NCBI RefSeq assembly: GCF_020740795.1
Contig: NC_067291.1
Span: forward strand, 21,048,780 to 21,112,779
DNA length: 64,000 nt
Reading direction: 5' to 3'
DNA from: Apus apus
Taxonomy: Eukaryota; Chordata; Aves; Apodiformes; Apodidae
The notes below the pieces were generated by a model. The model did no database searches and was not told where the DNA came from. It worked only from the letters and a program-made list of their open reading frames with translations. Of the stretch, positions 35,601 to 45,100 are shown one piece after another. A program made the translations under genes and the position numbers. Positions within the stretch are counted from its first letter, which is position 1; each line of letters begins with the position of its first letter.

Positions 35601-36477
35601 TCCAACATGGCTGCTGTCAGGATCAGCATCATGGGATGGGCCAAACAGACAACCTCGATTATTTTAAGTATCCTAAGCCTAGGAATGTTTCTGTGCAAGA
35701 ATAAACTCTTCCTGCTCACTCATTCCAGCATCTGTTCTCCCTGCAGGCAACAATTGTGGCTGAGGCTTATGAGTTTGTTCCAGACTGGGCCGAAGTTCTG
35801 TACCAACAAGTGATCACCAAGGGAGACTTCACTTACTTGGAAGAATTCAAACAGCAACAACCACTGAAGCCCAGCATGTTTGAGGAGATTGCCAAGAAGT
35901 AAGTCATCCTATGGGCAACTTGGAACTTTCTTTCCCACAGGCTCCTTGAGAGGAGAGACTGTGTTTAACAGCATGCAGGTCTTGGTGCTGCTGGAACCTC
36001 TTCTGTGACAAAGTGCAGTGTAGGGACTGGAGATCTGGGTTCAGTTTCTGAAGTATCTTGTGGCAGTAGCACTGGAGCTACCACTTGATACTGAGCTAGA
36101 TGAACAGGGTGTCTTAGGGATGGGCAGATCCAATATATTTTAAAATGAATCAGACAGAAATAACCCAAGAATCCAATGAACATGTTGAGTACAACCTCTT
36201 CTTAAGACATGTGGCTCCTGTAGGTCTATAGCAGGGGAGGCAGAGTCACTGCCAGGGAAGCCCTTCAGTGTCAATTATTTGTACAATTACTTTCAGAGTT
36301 AAACAGCACCCACCTACTGAGGCTGCTCTGAAAAATCTGAAGAAACTGCTGAGTTACTGTGAGGATGTCTACACATACTACAAGCTGGCTTATGACAACA
36401 AGTTCTACGATGTGGTGAACACCCTTCTTAAGGATGCACAGACTGGCTGCTGCCTCAGTGATCTGCTGTCAAACTAG
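8519..36477 (+). CDS. SPG11: SPG11, spatacsin (complete, 40 coding exons)
   Basis: Forty coding exons sum to 7281 nt in uninterrupted frame, giving 2426 aa plus stop (human about 2443). Similarity to human spatacsin runs from exon 2 to the C-terminus, for example LCHLNGWERCSIPLHALE, QASVSSMLLEGHTLLALATT, VCFLELLGLDSLKLRVD and HNMIALCFSMCREIGENH. Exon 1 diverges from human but has the same role and phase. Known role: spatacsin forms a complex with spastizin (ZFYVE26) and AP-5, acts on late endosomes/lysosomes and is needed for autophagic lysosome reformation; human loss causes spastic paraplegia 11. It is a long alpha-solenoid-type protein with an N-terminal beta-rich region and a Spatacsin_C domain near residues 2070-2360. 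Thirty-seven introns are ordinary GT-AG; intron 3 has U12-type signals and intron 14 is GC-AG. No frameshift or stop was found, so the gene looks intact. Confidence 0.97.
10651..10777 (+). other. SPG11: U12-type (minor spliceosome) intron 3 of SPG11
   Basis: The donor is gtatcctttg, a perfect match to the U12-type 5' splice site (A/G)TATCCTTT. Near the 3' end, ttctttgac at 10758-10766 differs from the U12 branch-site consensus TTCCTTRAC at one position. Its branch A lies 12 bases from the intron end, within the usual 10-20 range. There is no polypyrimidine tract before the closing ag. The junction restores the codon for GWI-YVFD, matching human GWIYIFD. Confidence 0.88.
12342..14847 (+). CDS. 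SPG11: SPG11 exons 6-11 (residues about 323-738)
   Basis: Exons: 12342-12808, 13043-13188, 13577-13697, 14022-14177, 14325-14503, 14671-14847. Exon 6 is the second longest (467 nt); its middle is poorly conserved with human, and its end returns to the pattern LALWDLESQDV. Exon 7 gives GLSLVLFGVTQEEFLNRLMM, the start of strongly conserved solenoid sequence. Exon 9 gives EPQSKHFSEQLLNLTLTF. Exon 11 gives EVIAEAILSNKMPEAQIFFR. Phases agree at every junction. Confidence 0.93.
15298..21131 (+). CDS. SPG11: SPG11 exons 12-20 (residues about 739-1160)
   Basis: Exons: 15298-15369, 15789-15916, 16586-16758, 17194-17401, 17888-18091, 18977-19083, 19467-19612, 20439-20600, 21065-21131. Recognisable segments include NYFSEKEKKIVELVHQVE, LNWAEWWDELIQEMILLPR, LHEAHPWFEFLVQCRGVAG, QASLANAQILIP and LFGWQSTNTLALS. 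Exon 14 ends at a GC donor. Intron 12 holds a short (gtt)n run near 15585-15606, and intron 15 is 486 bases. Confidence 0.93.
16759..17193 (+). other. SPG11: GC-AG intron 14 of SPG11
   Basis: The exon 14 end reads ccaag followed by gcaagt, the strong consensus of GC donors (AG|GCAAGT). Joining at 16758 gives phase 1, which matches exon 15 (starts 17194 after aacacag) and restores LLPRRPRQ-ELKTCNPEVLW, aligned with human LLPRISPE-EYKSYSPEALW. A GT two bases further (at 16763-16764) gives the wrong phase. The intron body has no other supported feature. Confidence 0.85.
21579..26631 (+). CDS. SPG11: SPG11 exons 21-29 (residues about 1161-1689)
   Basis: Exons: 21579-21744, 22811-23016, 23613-23721, 24173-24332, 24561-24818, 25028-25228, 25462-25569, 25843-26005, 26417-26631. 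Exon 21 gives HFSSPDLVNKYAVTERLDF and exon 24 gives SYLRECAKSNDWLQFIIQTQ, near-identical to human. Exon 25 contains a diverged Ser/Ala-rich stretch (PASSAASVASSRSTGS) where human has a different polar linker. Exon 29 ends LAELPVDNVVTQE. Intron 21 (21745-22810) is over 1 kb with no supported feature. Confidence 0.93.
26988..27732 (+). CDS. SPG11: SPG11 exon 30 (745 nt, residues about 1690-1937)
   Basis: This is the longest coding exon, preceded by the acceptor tttgcag and followed by gtaagt at 27733. It encodes HLLLTLAGHWLAKSAGV, LAKEFSFAKLPALNTPKYL and VHEASRVCQYFHVYSRD, all aligned with human spatacsin. The last 25 or so residues (AGAKASAGGSAQPGG) are low-complexity and differ from human, consistent with a flexible linker. 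Confidence 0.95.
28578..36477 (+). CDS. SPG11: SPG11 exons 31-40 including the Spatacsin_C domain
   Basis: Exons: 28578-28720, 30062-30260, 31264-31401, 32328-32461, 33064-33171, 33736-33904, 34621-34709, 35149-35304, 35747-35898, 36297-36477. This is the best conserved part and holds the C-terminal spatacsin domain: CHMEGITRVLQAARLLTD, RLLTGIGRYNEMTYIFELL, HYFEVLMRKKLDP, VPDWAEVLYQQVITKGDF and VNTLLKDAQTGCCLSDLL. Stop codon TAG at 36475-36477. Exons 36 and 38 are notably GC- and CpG-rich compared with their neighbours. Introns 31 (28721-30061) and 32 (30261-31263) are about 1.3 and 1.0 kb with no supported feature. Confidence 0.95.
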
Positions 36478-36684
36478 AAACCCACCCCATGAAGAGGAGA
36501 CTGGCTCTGACCAGTACCAGTGCCACAGCTTCCTGCAGGGTTAGTAACCCAGGCTTTAACAGAGTTTTAGCACTTACCTGCTGCCAGGGAGATGCTGCTG
36601 TGTCACAGTTACTCCAGGAAACTGATGGTGGTTGTAAATATTTAAAACACTGAGACTGTGTTAACCTAAAATTGTGTTTTGTAT

Positions 36685-36690
36685 AATAAA
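36685..36690 (+). other. SPG11: SPG11 poly(A) signal
   Basis: AATAAA lies 208 bases after the SPG11 stop codon, so cleavage is expected at about 36700-36715. The short 3' UTR has no open frame. No later plus-strand signal close by is needed to explain the gene end. Confidence 0.75.
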
Positions 36691-36714
36691 TCCTACTGTT
36701 TACAAAACACTTGA

Positions 36715-38230
36715 CTAACCAGCAACTGGAGCCTGGCTCAGCTGCTGGTGAACCACAGCAACCCAGCAGTCCTTCAGACCAGGACTGTGGAGGATGTTTC
36801 ACCACAGGAATTGTAGCCAAACCCACGAAAGGCTGAAAGAGAACATCCAGGACAGTGACAGTGGAATAAGCTGGAGAAAGTTTCAGATACATGCCAGGAT
36901 AATCCATTCCTTGATTCCAGTCCCATTAGTCTGGTTTGGTTTTCTAGCTTAGTGATAAGTAGTCTTGTACAGCTCTACCCAGCACAGACAAGCTGCTGCT
37001 GTCTTGGAGTATCAGACAAGCTCACACACAAGTCTCTTCTCACCAGCTCCTGCACTCTGACTCCTCTCCAGGCTTGGGCAGCCCTGCGGGGCAGCAGGAG
37101 GTGCTGACACCCTGGCAGGAGCAGCCACCTCACTCTGGCAAGTTTACAAGCTCAGGTCTGATGTACCTGGAGAGAGGGATGAGGCCTGGACATGGCTTCA
37201 GCCTGGATTCTAAGTGCTCCCCAAGATCTGAGCTTCCAGCTCCTCCAGAGCCCTTCCCTGCTGCCAGAGGAGGGTGGGAGGGCTGGAAGCTGCCTGGAGC
37301 ACACAGCCAACAGCTAAGTGACATTAAGCAATACTACTGTCACACTGAACTATCTCTAAACATGATCCTAGCACAACTACAATTGCCATAGCAACCCCTT
37401 CGGTTAATTAGCACAGAGATGCTGCTTTGGGTGTGTGGCTCAGGCTCCTTTTGGTTGCTGAACAGTTTGATGTTGGCAGCTGCTGTGTATGGCAAATACT
37501 TACTTGCACAGAACATACCTGTGCCTTGCAAGGGCAGAGCCAGATGTGCCCAGGTCAACACACACACACACAAGGTACCAACCCTGGCTCCTATGATAAA
37601 CAGTTTCTACAGGAAGGACTATCCCTGAGCAGAACCAGCTTTAACACTCCAGTTCTAGTCACACTCATAAGCCCAAATCAGTCCGAGCTGCCTGGGTCAA
37701 GTCAAAGTGAAACAATGGCCAACAAGCTGCTGCCTTCAACCTTGAGGTTCCTGGCATGGCAGGAGAACCTGGAGCTATCCCAAGAACTAGCATCCCTGAT
37801 ACATTTGGGACCACTGGGACTGAGAAGGAGCTGGAAGAACACCTGCCTTGTGGCAGCACAACCTCCTATGCCATCCCTACTGGGAACAAACACCTGAGTA
37901 AACGCAGGGCTGCCTGTGGCAAGGGCAGCTGAACAGGCAACTGCTCCCCCTGATAAGGCCCTAAAATATTCCTAAGGTTAGTACGAGCCACCAAGCTCAG
38001 CAGCTCCAGCAAAAGAAAAGGTTTTTGTCATGAAAACACCTGGATTATGGCATCCTAGAAGTAATGTGTCACCATCAGCACCTGGAAGAGCCTTATCCTA
38101 AGGAACAGCCATTCTACAGGGCACACTCCTGCCCCTCTACCACCAGAGCAGAGACCACCCCAGCACACACTGCTCTGCAGCTCATTCCACTGTAAGACAC
38201 TAAAAGAACTGGGCCCAGGACAGCTGTAGT
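36715..38230. other. Intergenic gap between the SPG11 and EIF3J 3' ends
   Basis: About 1.5 kb separate the two convergent transcripts. No exon, RNA gene or recognisable repeat is visible apart from a short (ca)n run near 37560-37571. Open frames here are short and without family resemblance. Confidence 0.5.
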
Positions 38231-38249
38231 GAAGTCCTCAATAGTGATT

Positions 38250-38255
38250 TTTATT
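38250..38255 (-). other. EIF3J: Candidate EIF3J poly(A) signal
   Basis: The plus-strand tttatt is AATAAA on the minus strand, about 900 bases after the EIF3J stop codon. It would end the EIF3J 3' UTR near 38230, leaving SPG11 and EIF3J tail to tail without overlap. The UTR (38230-39158) is AT-rich and has no open frame of note. Confidence 0.5.
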
Positions 38256-39158
38256 AAATTAGTTGCTTTATAAAACATTGCAGATGTCATAATTGTTAAC
38301 ATAACAATTTGCCCAACTGTAGTAACTGCTGTAGTCTGCAAAGCAAGTTTGTTTTCTTGTGTTTGTTTTGTTTTTTAAATGAAAGAAAATGGCTGAGTGG
38401 TGAAAGATCAACCACAACCCATGAGAGACCAAAAGGAAGTCTTGTTTGTTGGTTTTTTTTTACACTTAAACCAGGCAATTAACTGTTAAAGAATACCCAA
38501 CCATACAGCTGCATTAGTAGAAATTTTGGTGAATGGAAACTAAACTTCATACTCCAGACACATCATTTTTTTTTTTTCCCCCAACTAAGCAACCCTTCCC
38601 TGGCCCTGCCTACCTCAGGTGCTGTTGCTCTGGCAGGGCTGTCTCACATGGTGCAGTCCCAGGTGCAGCACCCCAGGCTGAGGGTGGCAGGTCCCTTCAC
38701 AATACACTGAAAAACCTCAAGCTCTAACTTAAGACAAAGCAAATGTAACAATAAGTGCACACCAGGCCCCTGCTGCAAACTGCCTCTGTTCAGCACACAC
38801 TCCAGGAGGTACAGTTAAGGCCAAGTTACTGAACTGTGCTGGTCATAATACTTTTTGGTGTTGAAATTCATTTCCAATTTAGTGGCTGTTGCTGCAAATC
38901 AAACAGCAACAGTTTCCACTGTCAGAATTTTGGGTTGTTTAACTGCAATTTACATAGCTTTAAAATGTCTTCATTCCAGTCCCCAAGCCCAGGCCAGGAG
39001 CCTGGTGCTTTAGCACAGACCTGTCAAGAGTTCAACCACCAGCACAGAGATACTGCAATTCTGATTGTAGCATTTGGCAGAATTTAAAGGAAGAAAAGTT
39101 GTGCTACATGTTTAAGGGATTATGGGCAACAGAAAGACAACAGAAGGGGAGATAAATG

Positions 39159-42100
39159 TCACATGAAGTCTTCAAAGTCTTGTACATACTCTCCATCGTA
39201 TCCTCCATAATCAGCCAGGTCATCTTTCATCGTAGCCTTTAAACCACCTCCAGGCACAACACCTTTTTTCTTCTTTTTGGCTTTATTCTGCTTAAATAGG
39301 AAGAGCAGGTTTACTTTAAACCCCACAGCAATCTGCCACACAGACACTCAGACCTGGGCAGGTTGGTGGCCTCCAGGCCACGGGCATCAGCCCTTTTAAC
39401 CCTGAGACAGCATAAAACAGGGTGAGCACGTGGGACACGTGAATGAACCGAGGGTTTGCCTGAGATCTCTGGACTCAACTCCTGGTCACCTCACACACGG
39501 AAGAGGATTTATAACTCTAACCCAGTCTCTGAGGTTATAACTTAATCTCCTGCCACTACCTACAGCAAAACCAGCAGTTCCAGTCTGGGTGAGACCCATT
39601 CCCATTGTCCAGCTCAGCCCCTCCAGCAGGCACAGCCACTGCTCCACAAGCACGCAGGAGTCTCTTACCTTTTCTTGTTTTTGTTTTTCACTGCATAGTA
39701 CTGTCAAAGTATTTGTGATCTTTTTCAAATCATCAATTTCCACTGCATCAGGGAAAGAAGAGAAAAAATATTTACCATCAGTATTATTCTTAGAAGACAG
39801 TTAAATAATCCAACATCAACATTCTCTAAAAATTAAAGCCTGAGTAGTAATACAGGTAACTACTTGATTTAAATCAGCAAAAGACAGACTGGGTCATTCT
39901 TGTCCTTCTAATCAGTTACCATTTCAGGTCACCCCTGATAAGCAGCTGCAGTGTTGTAGAGGGTAAAATTTGCAAATTTAAGAGTCAGAGAACACAGAAG
40001 CCTCAGTGAGCAGTGAGGAGGCATCTGAACAGTAAAATATGGATACAGCAAAATATAGTAAAAGGTATCAAAAGGAGCAGTGGATTAACAATAAATTATT
40101 AACAATAAAAGGTCCCTGAGTTTGAGTCCTTAACTCAAAAAGATCTGGAATCCATTTGCAATGTAAGTTCCCAGCTCCTGCAGCCACTGTATTTATACAG
40201 CACTAAACCCTATCAAGTTTCCACCCCACTGAAGGACAACATGTCGACAGGACAGAAGATCTCAGGCAGTGGATGCACCACGGGCTGCAGCCGACCAGAG
40301 CAGTGGGGAAAAATCAGCCTAAGTTAGTTTTATCTGTGTAGTTACATGTTGAATTCCAGAACTGTTTCTTTTGTGATCTCCAAATGAAATGAACTCAATT
40401 TTATAACAGTTTCCTTCCAAATGAGCTACTTAATTTATCTGGCTCAGAGAATTTTTAAATTATTATTATTATTACTAACATGGATTCAAGGAAAACTTTC
40501 AAGATCAGATTGGCATAAAAAGTCACACTTTAAAAGTGACTGTCTTGAACTGAGATGCCAGGAGAGTAACTCTTGTTCAAGCACAGGATCTGTAACCAAG
40601 CTGATAGGAATGGACTCTGATACTAGCAAGTGCAGCAGGTGGGAGCCTCTTTTGATAGTAGGAGCCCCACAGATCAGTCTCAATTTCACCTTCACTACAC
40701 CAGCACGTTTTCAACCTCAGCTCAAGTGGTTCTGGCAGCAGGAGCTCTAGGGCAGCTTCCACTGGACTTACATGAGATGCAGACGTCCCGGACCAGGGCT
40801 TCCAAGAAGCCGGCGTAATGCAGCGACTTCTCGTACTGGGTGATCTTCTCTTTGAGCAGTTTGCCAAATTCCGTGAAGTCGTCTTTGGAAGAGGGATTCA
40901 TGGCATCTATTCCACAAGTGTTATTTACACCTGCATGGACAGAGGTATTGCAGACGTTAGCTGTGGTCCCCAAAAGGTGACACCGGAGGCAACAAGTGAC
41001 CCCGTTCACGTTCGGCTCTTCACCTCTACAGAACCAAAGCTTCACACTCCAGAGCCGAGGTTTGCCCGCCCACCTCCCCCTGGTGTCTGCTGAAAGTTAC
41101 TGAGCTGTGTGGAAAGGGATTCTGCTGCAAAGCCCAGGAATTTGAACCAGCTATTCCCGTTCTCTGGAGCACCATGCACTACATGGAGCCCCTTTCCCCT
41201 TAAATAAAAAATTCCTGTCTTGAGCTCCTAAGTGCAAAATGTAGTTGTTTCCTTACAGCCGTACCCCACGCCCCCGCAAGGCACTGCTCTCTTTCCCAAG
41301 ACTCACAGAACACAATTTTCCCTGAGTAACCAGGTGCATCATTGACTGTAATCAGGGAAACGCTTTCATGCTGGAAGAACACTGCTGTGAATCAGTATCT
41401 TTGGTAGGTCAGTCAAAGCACAACACCAGAAGGATCTGCTTTGGGTCCACCTCATCTACACAGGAGCAACCTCACTGCCTCACCCGGCTTGCTCAACATC
41501 CAGCTCATGACTGACTGCCTGGAGCAAAGTGCCACACTCACCCAAAGCCCCATCAAATCCCTGTTGGGAAGCACCTCAGAACATTCAGAGACAGCTCTTA
41601 ATTTTTTTCTTCCTTTTCACACACTCACCTGTTTACCCCAAGTACCCCCATGTTGGGAAGCTTCTCCAGCCATCTCATCCCATCACCACCTGCCCTGACA
41701 TGTTAAGAACCTTCTATTCTAAAGATGTGCCTGTGGCTCTTGATATTAGCACCAGGAGAGGCCTCCAGCAGTTTGAATGCAAACCCTCTGTACTCCCAGC
41801 CACATCACCTGCTCCCACAGCCAGGTCCTGCCTGGCCCTTTCCACAGGGTATCCCCACAGCACAGTTTTATCTCTGGGATTCAACACTTCTGTGATGCTG
41901 CTGACCCCCCTGACTCGGGCCCAGCACACTCACCAAATGTTTCTTTTGCTAACTCAAGGTCTGACTCCTCTTGTAACTTCTTTAGTCGTAGTTTGTCTGC
42001 TAACTGTTCTTCTGGTGTAAGTTCCTTCTGTTCCTCTGGTGCCTCTAACTGAAATTAACAAAATATACAGGGTATAAAACAAAGTATTCTTACCCCTGAG

Positions 42101-45100
42101 CAGAGGTAGCACAAGAACTGGTGTTTTGTCCAGTGGCACCTGCAGGGCTCACTTCTGCCTGAAGTCAGCACAGGGACAACCCTGAGCACCATCCCCAGCA
42201 AGTGCCAGATGGTTTCATAAATTGTTCACTGGACAAGAAGTGGGAAGAAACACCTTAGCTGTGTGTTTCACAGCTGTGTTCATCACACAGTGCATCCAAC
42301 AGAAGCAGCACTAAGTGACACTTCCAGAACCTGGTTATTACACAGACTCTAAAGGGAACATCCCCCAGATGTTACTAAGTACAAGCCTGAAGTCTGTTTT
42401 ATCAGACAAGTCAAGATCTTTACAGCTTTTGTTCAACCTCAAAAACAAACAAGCAAACAAATCAAACCTGCCCTCTACATTTTATGAGATGTGGAAGAAA
42501 AAAAGGAGTTACCCTTTTTCTAAGCTCCTCTTGCTTTTTCTTCTGTAGCTTTTCTTTTTCTTTTATTTTTTCTGCTATTTTCTTTTTTTCTGAAACTTTC
42601 AGTTCTGAAAAACATGAACAACACAGCACTCAAGAAGTCTACTGGTGTATTTTTTTTTTCAGCAGCTATAAAAACAAGAAGCAAAGAGAAAGCCCTGGAG
42701 CTCAGCTACCAGAGTCATGACATTACACACATGAAAGACACACGCTGTCAAAGCCAAGACCAACGCTATGTGGAAAGTGGGGTTGGTTCTTCAGCCACAG
42801 TCAAGATAAACCAGTGTCTGACCTGGGACTGCATGCAGAGCCATGTATTCCTTTTCAGTCTTACCTTGTTTTGCCTCTGTCTCCTTTACTTCTTCCTCTT
42901 CCTCCTCATCATCCCAGTTATCCTACAAAATAAGGTTTGATTAAGATTCTTTTACAGATACTTTGTTTAGGTGGCAAACACAAAGAAGAGTAGCTTCCAT
43001 ATAACCTCTGTAAATGCTCCCATGTCCATTAGCCTTAGGCAGTGGAGTGAGGAAGAGGGGAGGGAGCTGCCAGAGCTGCACCAGGGCACGGCCTTCGGGA
43101 GCTGAGCAAGACATCCCAGGACCAGCTCTTACCAGGGAAAAAGCAGCTTTTATCCACAGATGCAGAAAGCTCACATCAATATAGTTACAGAAGCAAGGTG
43201 ATGAACAGTCAAATCAATCCCCACAGTAAAACTGAGTTTATTATAATTTTACTAGACATGCCAAGACATGGGGATGTCACTGGATGCAGGCACAGCTACA
43301 GGAAGGCAGCCCTCGGTGGGCAGAGCAGGCACAGCACCAGCCTCCAACACCACGGGCTGGACCAGCTTTTGACCAACAACTCCTGCTTCTTTCATGAGCA
43401 AAGCAGCCACCAGAACACTCCTCCCACAACCAATCACTTAAGCATCCTCCAACAGCCATCACAAGTGTCCTCTCAGAGCCACCTGCCTCTCCCTGCCCCA
43501 GGTTCCAAAGGTCTGCTCCAGCCCCCGTGCTCAGGAAACCTCACTTCCCACAGAACCACCTCTCTGCTGTCACCTCTGCAGGTCCTTCCCACCAGCCCCC
43601 CCGGAAGGGTTCTGGGAATACAGACTCTTGTCCCAGTGCCCCTCCAACCTCAGGCGGTCGGGATCCACATGCAGATCCCTGCTCCACACCGTGGGCACTC
43701 AGCAAATACACAGCAGGAGTTAGAGCCAAGGAATCTCACAGGAATCTCATTTGAGTTACCTGTTTCAAATCACCTCACAAGCTGAAGAGATGACAGTTGA
43801 CAAGACCCAGTTTACACAAAAGCCACACATGCTGCCAGCACAACATGACAGGTAAGCCTAAAAGCCATTAACACCCAAATTCTGTCATTTCCACCTCACA
43901 ACAGCAACGCAGGCAATCATGAGAGCTACTAATTAATTTCCAAGGGTTGCTGCTGGTGTGGCAGGACTCAGTGTTTCAGTGCAACGTGCTGATCCAAGCA
44001 AGGAAGACACCCGAGTTCATCTCTCAGCTCACTCAAGTTAATTGGCACTTGCAAGTGCCTCAGCTTCCCTTCCACATTCCAAGAAGCTGACTTGAATTTG
44101 GAGCAGCATTATTTTAGCTCATATCTAATTAAGAGTTTGTTACACCCACTTCTTAAATAGCCCCTCTCATTACTGCAGTGCACAGCCTGCTGCCTCATCC
44201 CCTGCCCTGTCCTTCACAGATTTTAAAACCAAGTATTTCAGGGTGCAAAACCCTGGAGGAAGGACACCCAGTGCACGAGGTGAGGGTGCCCACGGGACTG
44301 AGGGAAGCCACTGCAGGTCAGGAGTGTGTCTGAAGATTGCACAGAGGGATGTGGGCCAGGATCTCCTCACAGTGCCAGACACCCTCCCACAGCCCCTGTC
44401 CCTTGCGCTGTGCCTGCCCGCGGACAGTGCTGGGTTGATGAAGCAGCTGGAAGAGCAGCCCAGAGGGTGGGCAGGGTCACTGCCTGGCCCAGCCTCCCCC
44501 TGAGCTGCCAGAGGGGATTTAAGACTTGGATTTAACAGCAGGGATCCTGGGCTGCCGGGAGCCACCCCCCACCAGCTCCAGCAGAACGAGGCTGCTGGAA
44601 GCTTGGCTGCATCCAAGGAATGCTCCTGGATGGGCAGCCCTGGGACATCCCTGAGGAGCCACCCTGCAGCCTGGTGTGCTGCTCTCCCAGCTATGCTCAA
44701 CACTGCCTCGCTCCTCTCCAAGCTTCTTTTTATTGTTTCTAAACAGCAATAATTCATGATTAATGTCTTGAGCAGGCTTTTTTATAAATAAGGGCAGCAA
44801 CCAATAATTCCTGTGAATTCTCTTAAGAGGAGAAGAAAATTCCTTTAGTGCTGTATCTTTGCATTGATACTAAGTAATTAGGAGAGGACATCTTTGTTCC
44901 AAAGCATTTCAACAACACTTGGTTATGCATACTTAACTAGTGTAAGGCTATTGGAAACACCCTCCATTTCACGTAAACAGACCCAAGATGAGAGCAGCTC
45001 CCTCAGGATTTCACAGGCACCTCACACGTGTGATGATCCACACTCTTCCCCCCTAAACCCAGAAGGCACACCTGGTACTCCAGCTAGACCTGAATCTCCC

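Noticed and set aside
43198-43785. Plus-strand 195-codon open frame in EIF3J intron 2
   Set aside because: Low-complexity Ser/Pro/Gln-rich content, no similarity to a known family, antisense to an intron of a conserved gene.
44170-44757. Minus-strand 195-codon open frame in EIF3J intron 2
   Set aside because: GC-rich stop-poor intron sequence; it lies between EIF3J exons whose junction phase is already satisfied.
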